Shown: positions 49,416 to 60,998, counted from the stretch's first letter. The stretch is DNA of 64,000 nucleotides from Galaxea fascicularis (GCA_948470475.1 OX419338.1:12905747-12969746); one strand, 5' to 3'. Notes: generated from the letters alone by a model not told the origin. Program-made: numbers and translations.

Positions 49416-52400
49416 TCATTCAATTAAAGAAACGTCATCCTGCGGCCTTGGGTAGTCTCGCTTCTGCACAACTGCAAAATCACTAAAGTATTTTAAAACG
49501 GAGCTAAGAGTCTCCTTGTTAAGCTGATAAAGTTCCGCGAGTTTCTCGTCCGTCCACTTGTCAGGGTCTTGCAGTCTTTTAGCAAACAGCTCTGATAACC
49601 GTACGGGGGTTATTTTCCCCTTTGAGGGCTCCCCGATTAGCCTGGGGTATCGTGTCTCACGTGACTCTGGTAATTTTCGTTTGGTCTCCTCGCTTGTTGG
49701 CTGAAAAACAGGTTTAAACCTTCTTAGACATATTGTTAAAAACGGTTTAATTGAGTTTGCGTTAAGGCGAAACCAAATTGATTCCTTTAGCCAATCACAA
49801 CTGATCAAAACATCAACCAAGAACACACACCATTTTGCTAATGATGAGTTCCAAGTAAATTGTGGGTAGATCCAGTCCTTTGTGGGGGCAAACGGTCAAA
49901 TACCCTGCAAGCAGAGGTCTCTTCGATCTTCCTAGATAAGTCGGGAAGAGGAAGAGACCTCTGCCAACCGCCTCGACTTTTCTTGTTGAGCATGCGTGAA
50001 ATGAAATGTAACCAAGCCTTTATTAGCCTCGCTTTCATATAAAATTTCAAACACGCATGCTCCTTTAACCGATCGAGGCTCTCTGAGTCCACTTTACACG
50101 CTTTAATTCCCAGCTTTTCACATGAGCCTATCTGATCTGCGATCAGCGAAATTAGCGGAGAGATTACAACTACTATTGGGTCAGTCGGGAACTGTTCCAG
50201 ACCAGAAGAAGAAAGGTCTTTCACAACAACAGGGCAAAGTTGATAGATCATTGATTTACCATGGCCGGTAGGCAAGCAAACAAACGAATCTTTTCCACAC
50301 AGAAAATTATTCAAGGCCTTAAACTGGTGTTCTGTGAGCTTAACTATTCCAGTGTTCACTTTTCCCCGTACGCTGTTCACTGCTTTGTCAAAGACTTTCT
50401 TTGAGAGAGATACGCCAGCCGAGGCATCCGCCGTTTTGTGAATTGACTTGCGTAAACAATATACTGCGGGCATCTATTAAGTCAGCAATTCCATCAAGGA
50501 GTATGCGCACTGTGGTGAAACGGTTAAAACCGGTTTTAAACCAGACTGACTCATCCATTTCGGTGGATGAGCGGCAAATCAAAGAAAGTCGAGGCGGTTG
50601 GCAGAGGTCTCTTCCTCTTCCCGACTTATCTAGGAAGATCGAAGAGACCTCTGCTCGCAGGGTAACGGTCAAAGTAAGAATTTTAAATTATGTCTTTAAA
50701 TGGCCGTTTGCCCCCACAAAGGACTGGATCTACCCACAATTCACTCGGAACTGATCATGAGCAAATTGTTGTATTGAAGGGCTCTGTGGAAAGTCATGTG
50801 AGTGGTGATTTGCCCTAAAAATTTCAAGTTCCCTGGAATTCACTCCTCTTTGGCTTACAGACTGGTTAGCATGTCAGTATTTATTTTGTGATGAATTAGC
50901 ATATGAATTTTTAAAAAACTCAAGAAACAAAAACAAAAGGATCTGATGCAAGGTTGTATGATTCCCTTTGTTTGGTTTCAGCAAAAGTCATAATCCAATT
51001 TTCCACATTCAGGCCTTCAAATCGAAAAAAAAACTGCAGACCAAAGTTTCTGATATGATAACCAGGCTGTAGACCAAAGAAGAACGAATTTCAGGGAACT
51101 TGAGATTTTAGGCCAAATCACCACTGAACGCCCCTTTTGACCTGAGCCCTTTAATTCAATAGTTAAGGGAAACAATGTAACCGACACCAAGCACGGGAAA
51201 ACGTGCATGAATATGTCATGATTATTTTCGTCCTGCTTCTTACAGGTTAAAAAAAGAGGCATGAGTTTTCCCAACCAACGAGTAATCCTGTAGCTCTTCC
51301 AGACCTATATTTTCATTGGTCCCTATGATCTGCAGCTTCTTTTGTTATCAGGGCTAGGGGTATTGTTTGTTTTGTGTCATCTAATGTTTTGTTATCCAAT
51401 CACAGATCTCATCTGAAAAGCTACGGGGTCTCCCCAACTAGCCAGAGGGTGAAGAATACAAATGAACACATATAACCCACGCCAAGCACAGAGAATCACG
51501 TGTGAGCAGGTCTTGCTTGTTTTGCTTCTCATTGCTTCAAAAAGTGATGCAAGGTTTGTTAACAAGTCACAGGCAAGGTGACCCATCTATATAGCACAGA
51601 TCTAAATATCTTTTCTGGGTAATTTACTACCAAATGTTTTGGGAATTGTTTTTGGTTTTGCTTTTTGTGCCCACTGCACCTTGCCATCACATGTAATCCA
51701 AAGATGTTTCCTAACCAATCCTTACATAGTCCAGCACAGTGTATGCATTCAGTTACAGTGTGTGCATGAATGTGAACCAAATAGAAAATACCTACAATCA
51801 ATGATGGAAAACGCACATTTTTGTTTGAGTACAAATTCACAAATTCAGCACTGATTTGGATTAGGAGGAGGGGGGGGGGATTCATTTCTTTTTTTATAAT
51901 GTTCAAGATGGTAGGGTCTATAATATATAGAGCTAGAGTAAATGGCTAGACAAATCTACAATAAAGGAACAGCTGGTTAAAGCCTGTTTAAATTAACCCT
52001 GGATTACTCTTTAACTTTGATAACTTAGATTTCCCTTTGATTGCTGACCAACAAAGAGTTTTGACTTGGTCTTTCAGTTTGGGCTTAGACTTGTCTTCTT
52101 TACTTTTATGTTAAACGTGGTCCTTGAAACATTTTCTATAAGATAGATGAAAACCTCAATTAACTTTTGACACTGGGGGATAAGCAATCATTGGCATTCA
52201 AACAACTGGATCCAGAATATGAAAAAAAAAATAAATTGAATAATATTTATAGAGTGAAACTACAATACCATAAAACCCTATTAACCACCTCAATATAGTG
52301 AGGTCCCATGATCCACCCTCTCCCTCCCTATTGAAGCCATAAGAAGTAAATTAAACATCACAGAGACTGAATTTGACACAGATGCTGACATACATGTAAA

Positions 52401-54596
52401 TAACTCCTCTTTTTTGGACATATTCAGCAATTACCTGTGACCCTTGTGCTTCCAATGAATCTATTCTAAAATCTTTGAGCCTTCCCAAATAGTCATCATC
52501 TTTTCTGTCACGCTCCTTAAACAACTGTTCATTACCTAGCAAGAATTGGAATGAAAATTTAATGAGTCGGTTTTTCTCATTTAGAACACCTGGTATGTTG
52601 CACATGAATCCTTTTGTAGAAGAAATATTCACAAAGCACCTAAACATATTGTGTGCTTTTCATGATTGGTGGGAATCTTTTTTTCTGATGATCTGTATAT
52701 TAGCTGATTCAAGGTTCCAATATTATACAAATAACAACTTCCTGAAAACATAAATGACAGATACCACATACTGGAACTGGGAAAAGGGAGTTGCCTCATC
52801 AGTATAGGAATACAACATCAGGCAGAGGTGGGGCAGGCTTGCAACTATGGGGTTTGTTAGATGTTACCTCAGTTGTCAGAGTCTGGGCGATATGTGAAAG
52901 CTAACTGTACTAATATTTCCTTGCATTTTAAGTTGTAATTAAATATTATCAACCAGTTGAAATATACGTGCCCAGTTTTACACTGGCCGTGTTTTCACGA
53001 GCGGTTTTTCAGGTCGCTTAGCGAGTGACAACCGGAAATTCCGTGAAAACAGTTGCTTTTCCAACTCGCTTAAAGTTAAGCGAGTCGGCAAAGTTCAATG
53101 GAATTCTCATTAAATTTAAGCCACCAAACCAGGTAGCTTAAGCGAGTAGGTAATTAATTTCGTCCAATGAGGAGTCGCGTGCGGTTACCATCTGACAGGA
53201 CTGTCAAATCTGAAATACAACACGCGTGCTATTTTCATTCGTCCCACGAAACTTGAGTTCTGAGCAAAATTCATTTTTCAATTTTAGCGCAGTGCATCTT
53301 CCAACTCCAAAAACAAGTCCCGTAGTCCTGTACGAATTTCCTGTTGCAAGCCGCCACAAAGCAGCAGCTACTCGCTTCTCTACAAGAATCGCTCGTCTCA
53401 TGTTCGTGTCTCGTCGAACTAAATGTGCAGACAAATTGGAACGTTTACCTCGAGATACGGAAATGTTCGCGCCAAATGTTGTCGGTGTATTGGTTTAAAA
53501 CCAATTGTGGCCTTTCTAGAACCCACGCGATTTTCCTTCTCGTGCGGCATATCCTTTTCAGAGAATCCCGAAAATAAGCCTCCGTTATTCTTCTCCTGTC
53601 TCAAAGTGCAAGCAATCGAAGCCTTTGCTCCAATCGATTTCTTCGTCAGACACAAACAAAGCACATGAAAACAGTAATTATAATAAGAAGGACACACATA
53701 CAAGCTTCGTTTGGATCTCCCGCCATATAATTCAAATCCGCACGTGCTCTCTTCTCATATTACCTAAATGAAATAAAATCTTATCCGTGAAAACGCGTAT
53801 CATTTTTAAGTCGCTTAACGAAGTCTCCAAACAAAACACCTTCAGGAATGTTAAGCGAGACAGCGGCTGTCGTGAAAACACGGCCACTGTGAACTAATGA
53901 ACAAGGGACGTAAATGTCATAAAAAGAAATTAGGATGTCGCCGTTCTTGGGCCTCCCCTTGTCTTTGCGTTTTACAAGACTAAAATGATTTGAAGTGAAA
54001 CTGGAAGGAAACATTATAAAAGGTGCTATACACAGCGGGTCTGGGTCCCCTTGCTTGTCAGCATGATGCGGTAAAAGTTGGATGTGATAATAAACTGCAC
54101 ATATACATACACATATGACCAATATCGTTGTTAGCTAGTCCTTGGCCTTGGCATCCATTTTTGGTTTCCGTAATCGAAATATTTTTATGGGATGAGGGGA
54201 TTGGATCAACCTCAAACCTGGAGGGCCAGGGTTTTTCTGTCAGGGTATCCTTCCCTTACCCATGGGTCCCAGATCAAAGGCACTGGAGAGTCGCTCACTG
54301 ATCAAAACACATGCATTCAATTTGTTTCCAACAAACAGTCATACCGAAATTTCTAACCTGACGGTAATCGTCTTGCGCTTCCAGGAGCTTACATAACCCA
54401 ATCTGAGAACTCAACTGGCAATTTTAAGTAAAATATGTCCATACTACTCACGTTTACGTTCTTCATTTAGCACACCCTGAGAGCTGGGGTATCCCGGCGC
54501 TGGTCTGGGTTTATTTTCTAGTATTTTGTCCACTCTGTATCGTGTCTCGAGGGGTTTTTTCATCAAACGAGTAACTCGTGAAACTTTAGCGCCCAT
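49416..54596 (-). CDS. NDUFAF4: NDUFAF4, mitochondrial complex I assembly factor 4
   Basis: Three minus-strand exons (54596-54452, 52535-52435, 49700-49416; junction phases 1 and 0) encode 176 aa, against 175 aa for human NDUFAF4. Exon 1 begins MGAKVSRVTR, keeping the Gly2 of the human MGALVIRGIRN (myristoylation in the family), then RPAPGYPSSQ, matching human VAPRHPST. Exon 2 gives NEQLFKERDRKDDDYLGRLK. Exon 3 has IGEPSKGKITPVRLSELFAK and KWTDEKLAELYQLNKETLSS followed by VLKYF, matching human SIPKGKISIVEALTLL and the WTAEKIMQEYQLEQKDVNSLLKYF block. NDUFAF4 works with NDUFAF3 in early complex I assembly at the inner mitochondrial membrane. Intron 1 (1.9 kb) and intron 2 (2.7 kb) each contain a transposon-derived insertion. 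Donors GTGAGT and GTAATT and acceptors TTGCTAG and TTTTTCAG are clear. Confidence 0.93.
49833..50766. mobile_element. Fold-back element with nested palindromes in NDUFAF4 intron 2
   Basis: The left arm (49833-49980) and right arm (50585-50766) are inverted copies: TGTGGGTAGATCCAGTCCTT at the left, AAGGACTGGATCTACCCACA at the right. Each arm carries its own 54-bp imperfect palindrome that opens and closes GCAGAGGTCTCTTC / GAAGAGACCTCTGC. The right arm has about 35 bp that the left arm lacks. The 604-bp centre holds a RecQ-like coding fragment. No transposase is seen. Confidence 0.75.
50040..50473 (-). pseudogene. RecQ-like helicase fragment (motifs I and Ia only)
   Basis: The open frame contains TEHQFKALNNFLCGKDSFVC, then LPTGHGKSMIYQL (Walker A with GHGKS) and VVVISPLISLIADQ (motif Ia of RecQ-type helicases). 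The DEAH box, the C-terminal helicase lobe and the RQC region are absent: after about 130 residues the frame runs into the fold-back arm. It is therefore a truncated copy, probably one captured exon. It lies in the same strand as NDUFAF4 but is not part of its reading frame. The source helicase should exist elsewhere in the genome. Confidence 0.75.
50767..52434 (-). other. NDUFAF4 intron 2, remainder
   Basis: AT-rich intronic sequence with a G-rich patch near 51.87 kb and no coding segment. Confidence 0.7.
52985..53885 (-). mobile_element. PIF/Harbinger transposon remnant, TSD ACT
   Basis: GGCCGTGTTTTCACGA opens the left end and its inverse closes the right end. ACT flanks both sides (52982-52984, 53886-53888), the 3-bp duplication of PIF/Harbinger elements. 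Subterminal AAGCGAGT and GTCGCTTAACG motifs repeat near both ends. A minus-strand transposase fragment lies inside. The 901-bp length shows heavy internal deletion. Confidence 0.85.
53204..53480 (-). pseudogene. HARBI1-like transposase fragment, frameshifted
   Basis: The frame reads LVRRDTNMRRAILVEKRVAA, then ALWRLATGNSYRTTGLVFGV and GRCTALKLKNEF, the conserved N-terminal region of Harbinger transposase/HARBI1 proteins (VEKRVA..LWRLA....YR.....FGVG.ST). A preceding piece (RISR, stop, TFQFVC) is in another frame, so there is a frameshift and a stop. The DDE catalytic part is missing. The copy is non-functional. Confidence 0.8.
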
Positions 54597-56173
54597 CTTG
54601 GATTTTTATCTTTTTAGGGAACACCGCTGACAAGCGAGCGGCCGTTCCAATCGACCCAGTCCAAAACGGCCTCCAATCTGCTCTCTCGTTGACAAAACCA
54701 ACATCGGATCGGATCGGATCGGACTGGCAAAACCAGGACCGGATCAACTAAAGTCGGATCATAGAAACATTTAAAACGTTATGAGGCTCAAACTATTTTG
54801 GAACCTTTGGTCTTATATTCCTAATGTTCCCTATTCACTGCAACAAAAAAAATCTGTTAGGAATTTTATAGACAACGTCAAGTTGTGTCAGATTGTAAAT
54901 CTAACAATGGCCGTGAACGTCTTGTTGAAGCCTTTGCAAATGATGCATAGTCTATCATCGACTAAGGCAGTCATCGCATAATTATAACTATAATAATAAT
55001 TCTCTGGCAAAAGGATTCTATTCCAGCCATATCTAAGTTTCAATTTGGCAGAGTTTCAAAAAGTGACTTCTCCAGTTTCACTCCCCTGGCTAACCACTAG
55101 CTATGACTCATTTGCAACCTCGTTCCCAGGGCCTTTTCCCTGACTTGGGGGCGGGTCGGGAAGCCAGGGAAAAGGCCCTGGGAACGAGGTTGACTCATTT
55201 GGGCCGAGTGTTTTGAAGGCGAGCGAATAAATGATGAAGAGCTTGTCACGCTTTTAGCACTCGGCCATTCAAGACAGTTCTAAGAAAAGGCTTGATTAAC
55301 TTTTGAGGGGTAAAACGATGACGAGGACAAAAGGAACTCAAGTAGGGGAAAACTCCAAATAAATTGTTTTTTTGTGGATGATATATATGAAATAAATCAA
55401 AATTGTTTGTGTTGTTTCTTCCCGTGGACATCAGCAAACAGGGTACAGAGCACTGATGACAGAGGCAGAATGTGACTAATCGGAAATGGAGTGACACAGT
55501 GCATTGTGGGAAAATGCTTCAGCGGATGTTTACTGAAATGCGCTTAATTTGGCATTTTACTGTAGTCGACAAATCATTTCCTCAACTTACAAGGTCATAA
55601 GGAGGTATATCAGGGGGTTAAGGATCACAGCCCCAGTATCTGGGAGGTATTGGATCAAGATCAGTCGAACTTGAAATTTCAGTGGGATCAGCCGGGGTCA
55701 GTATTTTGGGCCAATAAATGGGATCATTGACGAAAAAGTGCATGTCATTACGACCCTGTAACTTAAAATGGGAGGATGTAACAGGGTAAAAAATGCAAAT
55801 CATCCGCATTAACTTTTGAAATAAATACTCTGTGAGTTTTTCTAGCCATTTCCAAGCTGTGTTCTAAAGCCGTGGTAAACCCTTAGTAAACCAGTGCCCC
55901 TTAAAAAAACTGAAAAAAAAAAAAAACTAAAACTGTCATGCATTTTCAGGTGAATCGAAATTAATCCAGCAAGATGATACTGAATAATTAAATTCAGGAA
56001 AACAAGAGCGTTTATTAATAGATTAGTACAAATCTCTTTGAAGCCGTCAACTCTCTTTTCTTCTCTTTTTTTTTTCTATTTTTCACTCTCTTCGAATGCC
56101 GACACTTCAGCACACTCGCCCTCGATACAACTTAGACAGACTCCACAAAAGAGGTGCTTCGTTTTCGCTTCGG
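54597..56173. other. Intergenic between NDUFAF4 start and MATCAP 3' end
   Basis: The first part should hold the NDUFAF4 promoter; no TATA is evident. A short (GGATC)n run at 54703-54723 and the palindromic MITE at 55.1 kb follow. On the minus strand AATAAA at 56016-56011 lies 160 bp after the MATCAP stop and is its likely poly(A) signal. Confidence 0.5.
55115..55192. mobile_element. 78-bp palindromic MITE, 9-bp TSD
   Basis: CAACCTCGTTCCCAGGGCCT is mirrored exactly at the right end around a short GC-rich loop. ACTCATTTG flanks both sides (55106-55114 and 55193-55201). A solo end of the same family lies near 41980. Confidence 0.9.
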
Positions 56174-59100
56174 CTAGGATGGCAATGGAGAAAAAGAAGC
56201 TACACTTGTGCATAGACGCCTATAAGTGCTTGATCGCTGAGAAAGAATCTTTGGCGGACGAGTTGTTAAATGACCACTTCGCGTTCTAGAAGGACAACTG
56301 AAAGCTCTTGAAGGCACACGATCTTGAGCGGATATCCATGCCTTCTTCTTTCTGACATTCTGTCGAGGGACATTTCGACAGGATAACGGTCTATTGATTT
56401 TCTGTATAAGTCCATTTGTCAGAGCAATTTCATTGAGTGTTTTCTTATAACTTAGGATGTCTTTTAAGAAGTGAGGTAACTTGACGCAATCTTGTCGAGC
56501 GATGCGCTTGATTCTTTGAAGTTCATCGCAACAAATTTTTCCCGCGTACAATAGTCTGAAGTCGATTTCGTTGACTTGACGTAGAATCATAACAGCTCCT
56601 ATGCAGAAAAAAAATTACATGTTAATTTCTTGAAATGGTTTTAAGAACTTTTTAATCAACATAATTTGCTGATTATATTGATTTCGGCTTGAATTCAACT
56701 TGTTCAACCTGGCTCACTGACAGGACATTACTTTTAACTCTCTCGAACACCCCTCCAAAGAGAACATCTAAAAGTTACCGTTGCAGTTATTTTGCCTCTA
56801 AGTAAGAGGGACACCTTTGTCAGACAGAGAGCTTGGTTTCATTTGGTAGGCCCAACGGTGTCTATTTTTCAGGGAGTTGACTGCAATGTCTTAACCAACG
56901 CAAGACGAACAATGTGGCAATTTCTACGTAAGGAAATCAAAGGCGAACAAACACAGGGTACTCACCAGATTGTTACCTGAATATTGTAGGTTGTTTGCTT
57001 AAAAAAAGGCTTACAAAGGGGGGTTCATGACACTCCAGGACCCCCCTAGCTACGCCCTTAGGTTTAGGGCACTGGATTTCAATGCAGTTCAAATCCCGCT
57101 CTGGCTACTAGCTGGGGTTGTTCAGTGGGTAGTCCCTGGTTCAACTCCTCGATCATCCATATAAAAAACCGACTCTCTCTGGTTTACCTCCGGCCAGTTG
57201 AATCATTTGTTACATATATTTGCTCGGCCCCACTAGCCTTTGTGTGCTAAAAGTACTGGCGAGGGTAATATATTAAATATATTATATATTTATATTTATT
57301 TATTTATCTATTTATTCCTTAAAACCTACCTTCAAAGTAGCACTGGTCGTAACCACAGCCCCCTACCTCACTACAGTCGGACAAGCAGCGCTTGGCCCGC
57401 ACCACCTGCTTCCAGCGTTGTTCTGGATCATAGATATAAAAAGCCAGGTGGTCAAAGAGTTCCTTGAACGACATTTCCGTCGACATACACGCCGTATCTG
57501 GAACATATGGATTAAGAGGGAAGTCAATTGTTCATCCGGGAATGATGTGCACTGGCTTCCCATGTGGGGTGACCCAGCCGGAGAATTACTTAAGAAACAC
57601 TGGAACCACTATTTTCAAATACTGTACTTACAGTATAGTAAAGCGGGTAGAAACAGCATCTTTACTTGCGCTTGGTAAATAGTATTGACAGCTGCCAATC
57701 CTTCTTCGTTCACCATGCCGGTGTAAGACTTAGGAGAGCGAAGGTCGAACTTTTTCCTGTTTGAATACCACGGTTGTAAGCCATCGTTGGTGGCGCGAAG
57801 CTAACAATGAGAATCACACGGTTAAGGTGAAATATTCATTGCTTTAATATAGGTTGTCCAATTTATCACTGGAAGTAAGCTTTCTCCCTATCAGCGTTCG
57901 CCGACAATTAAAGACCGTGAATTCGAATAAACTAAGGCCCCGTTTCAATGGAAAAGGTCGTCCCGGATAGAAGTGTCACCTGCCCAACCGAGCTACCCTG
58001 GGCTAGCCACCTTTTCCTACAAAATGCATACTGCGACGAACCGTTTATGTGAGAAACACAGAATTGGCCCGCCTAGAAGGATGACCCGCCTGACAGGGTC
58101 ATCCTTGATCGATGGTAGGGTTGCCTTCCCTAACGGGACAACTTTTTTCCATACAAACTGTTTGGCTAGCCTACTCGGGTCAACTCAGTCGCTGTTGACT
58201 CGGTTAAGCAGGGCAACTTCATTCCTATATAAACGCTCCCTAAAGTTGACTCGGCTGAGAGAGTGACCTTCTTACCCGGGGCAACTTTTCTCCTTATAAA
58301 TGAGGCCTAACTTGACTGGTCATCAGTAGCCTGCGTGGGGAGCGTTAGGGAGGGAGGGGGGGAATTCGTGATAACACAAGTTGAAGAATATCAAAGGGTA
58401 TAGAAATCTGAAGTCACTTAGGTGATTTTGTTTTGCTTCACATCTTTTAAGGTAACGCTTGATGTTTCCTACAATATCCTTCCTAACTTCATTCCATGGG
58501 TTGACAGAAAGGAGGCAGTGTTCTTGAGTAAATATATGAAAGGGGCACCACCTTTTTTTTTTTTTCAATGGAAGGTTGCAAAAGGGGAACTTGGTTGGAT
58601 CTCAGGGCGGAGCCTCTTCAAATAAAACTTTGTTGAGTACCCCTTCCCGTTAATTCCGGGATTTGCTCTCACCCACCCACCCAGTCTATGCATGAAGTGA
58701 AAGACGGATGAAATCAGAGATGAGACTGACCACCACCCTGGGGACTACGTCCCCCTCTCTTTTCGAACAGTGTGGGGTGTACAGGACCTACGGTCTATCG
58801 TCCTTAAGGTGGATTTCCACTGTCGCGTAATTTTTACGTGCGTATGAACGTAAACTTTAACTGGCTTTACGAGCGTAAATAAAATAGAAACGATGTATGG
58901 AAGATCGCTCGTAAACGTAAAAGTTGAGCGAGGTTCAACTTTTACGTTTGCGCGCGAGCTTTCACATATCGTCTCTACTTTATTTACGCACGTAAAGCCA
59001 GTTAAAGTTTACGTCCTTACGCACCTGAAAATTACGCCACAGTGGAAATCCACCTTATTTAATTTTGAAAGTCTAGTATTTGCAGATGTCATTACAAAGG

Positions 59101-60418
59101 CAGCACTTTCTTTGGGGTTTGAACCCGCGACTTCCCGCACCGTAATCTCCTGTTTTACCAAATGCTAACCGGTCGTCGGATGAACTGTGAGGACATTTAA
59201 CTTGCGTGACGAAGGCCCCTGTTGTAAACGGAAGCTCTCGCGTCGTAAGAAATGTCAGCTTGCAAACAAACGCAACAATAACTGTATGTATTTGCTCTTA
59301 TTTCTTTCAGGCGGATTTGCACGAAAAAGTTTCCATGATTTTGTCAAGGCGTCCGATGACAATCGTACCCCTGAGGAATATATCACAGCTATTCGATGGG
59401 TATCCCAGATGTTATTCGATTCCAGTTGAGAGGGTAAAATTAGAGGAACTGATACTTTCAAAAATGTGTGAAAAACTGCGTTTACACGCTGTCTGTTTGC
59501 GATTCATTTATGAAAACCGCAAAAATGATTAGTAATTTCGTCTTGTTAAAGTACACAACACCCGGCAGTATGTTTAAGACGTTAAAACTATCTTTACAGA
59601 AACCCATACGATATTATTGCATGGTAGACAAAGCTCATACCGCCTTTTAGATACAATTCGTTGCAAATTTGTTTTTTACTGTGCTTATATTTATTCTCCG
59701 TCACCAGCAGTGTTTGATTTGATTACATAATTCAAGAGGAAGCAACCGGCATGTCGAATTAATTTGCATCGACGAAACCCACTGAGAGATTCCTTTCAAT
59801 ACTTACTATGTTGATAATAAATTTCGCACTCAGTAAAAAGGATACAAAATGCGTTCCGATCTCGTGATCCATCAAACTTTTTATCCCGTACTCTCGAAGA
59901 TAAACATTTTCACTGCTTTGTTTGAGCCATAAGGTGAACTTTCGAGCCTCGGGTCTATTGTATCGCACACTCGGCCCCTGCCAAAACATTTTACCGCTAC
60001 CGTTCAGATCTTTTGCCCAAATCACGTTGAGAGATCCGTCCACACCGTGCGATTTCAAATACTGCAGCACCGTCTGAGAAGCCTGACCAAGCGAGATCCT
60101 CTGGCCAAATGCTGCGTCTAAAAAAACATCCCCACTGCCGAAAACATCCCGCACGCGCTCCAGAATATAGCGCGCTTCCGGGAGAAAGTCAAATCGAATC
60201 TCTGTCTTCTTTTTGTTGGTGCCAAGCCAGTCCACGGAACCAGCGAATTTGAACCTTGGAGCCTTGCCGAACTTGAGGAAGTTTTCTTTTTCCTCTTGTA
60301 GATTATTTATATGGTCGCTTGATTGGTACTTTAGCGGCGTTTCGCGTAAAATTTTCACCGAGGTCTTGACTGTGGGATCGAACACGCTGCTCATTTCGTC
60401 CGTCTCTGTGGGAAACAT
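56174..60418 (-). CDS. MATCAP-like tubulin tyrosine carboxypeptidase (KIAA0895/KIAA0895L family)
   Basis: Four minus-strand exons (60418-59846, 57800-57632, 57497-57330, 56598-56174) join with phases 0, 1, 1 and encode 444 aa. The family removes the C-terminal tyrosine of alpha-tubulin. The zinc motif HEIGTH is at 185-190 and is followed by LRATNDGLQPW (human MATCAP: HEIGTHYLRGVNNARQPW). NEEGLA at 222 matches human TEEGLA and likely gives the third metal ligand. ALLYYTACMSTEMSFKELF, RWKQVVRAKR and GGCGYDQCYFEGAVMILR match human ALLYYT...MSFRQLF, VRAKRG and SKDQVYLDGIVRILR. LPHFLKD and LNEIALTNGL match the human C-terminal helices. The first exon (191 aa) is the least conserved. Its Met at 60418 is my choice, but the frame stays open upstream into a hairpin repeat. 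The donor after HEIGTHF (GTATCC) is weak but phase-correct. The tail after about residue 370 is Ser/Arg-rich. Confidence 0.9.
57056..57245 (+). mobile_element. tRNA-derived SINE-like repeat
   Basis: AGTTCAAATCCCGCTCTGGC is B-box-like, preceded by a damaged A-box region (GGTTTAGGGCACTGG). The body has GGTTTACCTCCGGCCAGTTG, typical of a coral repeat family. It lies in the last intron of the MATCAP-like gene. No tail is seen. Confidence 0.45.
57932..58310. mobile_element. GC-rich MITE-like repeat
   Basis: The ends are imperfect inverses (CTAAGGCCCCGTTTCAATGG against the reverse complement of TATAAATGAGGCCTAAC). The interior repeats GACTCGG and CCGGGGCAACTT motifs, and a short hairpin GGATGACCC...GGGTCATCC lies at 58079-58106. 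It sits in intron 1 of the MATCAP-like gene. Confidence 0.5.
58806..59056. mobile_element. 251-bp palindromic MITE
   Basis: AAGGTGGATTTCCACTGTCG at the left end mirrors CAGTGGAAATCCACCTT at the right end. Arms continue through CGTAAACTTTAACTGGCTTT and its inverse, and AACGTAAAAGTTGA / TTCAACTTTTACGTT, so almost the whole element is stem. It lies in intron 1 of the MATCAP-like gene. Confidence 0.85.
59112..59172 (-). repeat. tRNA-like SINE fragment
   Basis: Minus-strand CGCGGGTTCAAACCCC is a good B box, preceded by GGTTAGCATTTGGTAAAACA in the A-box position. Isolated fragment. Confidence 0.4.
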
Positions 60419-60490
60419 TGCAAAACGGGACAGATGATTTTTAGCGCGGTAGCACTTATTACACAGCGTCTTTGTTGAGATGTTTATCCA

Positions 60491-60535
60491 TGCAAAGTTT
60501 TTGTAGCTACTTCTCTTAGAAGAGAAGTAGCTACT
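60491..60535. repeat. Perfect short hairpin
   Basis: GTAGCTACTTCTCTTAGAAG followed by its mirror AGAAGTAGCTAC, immediately upstream of the MATCAP-like first exon. The open frame of that exon continues into it. Confidence 0.8.
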
Positions 60536-60596
60536 ATGTCATCGAGTGCGTAAGTCCGTAAGTGGTCCAATCTTCGGATTGTGTTCGCATGTTAAT

Positions 60597-60647
60597 GACT
60601 ACTTATCGATTGAAACGTGCCAGTGACGTTGCTTTCTTTCCATGTGG
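60597..60647. repeat. 50-bp direct repeat, left copy
   Basis: GACTACTTATCGATTGAAAC followed by a similar tail ending GTGG. It matches 62500-62550 at roughly nine bases in ten. This copy abuts the TSD of the 1.8-kb element. Confidence 0.75.
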
Positions 60648-60998
60648 TAAGGGGCCGACCATTTAACTTTTGAGGAGGGGGATGGGTGATTTCTGGTCAG
60701 CAAGTTTTTTTTTTTTCTAGCAACCTGGTGGGCAGGATATTTTTTTCCCTCCTACATGCTCTGCAGGATATTTTTTTTGTCTCCTCATTTCTCTGCAGGA
60801 TTTTTTTTTTCGGTGTCGGTGTCGTGTTTACATTTACAGTATGTATTTACATTTACATTGTGGTTTTTGCAGTAATAGTTCTAATATGGAGCTGCAAAGC
60901 CTTAAAATGTTGTAAGCTATACAAAATCATTCTTGTATAGCTACATGCTATGTTTTCGGAATATCATTCTTTAGAATCATTTAATATTACCTAATAAC

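Noticed and set aside
49838..50473. A functional RecQ helicase gene
   Set aside because: Only motifs I and Ia are present. The DEAH box, second lobe and RQC are missing and the frame runs into the fold-back arm.
53423..53703. Overlapping open frames on both strands of the Harbinger element
   Set aside because: They are other-frame shadows of the damaged transposase region.
58893..59532. Plus-strand frames in intron 1 of the MATCAP-like gene
   Set aside because: The first is the palindromic MITE translated; the others lack homology and splice support.
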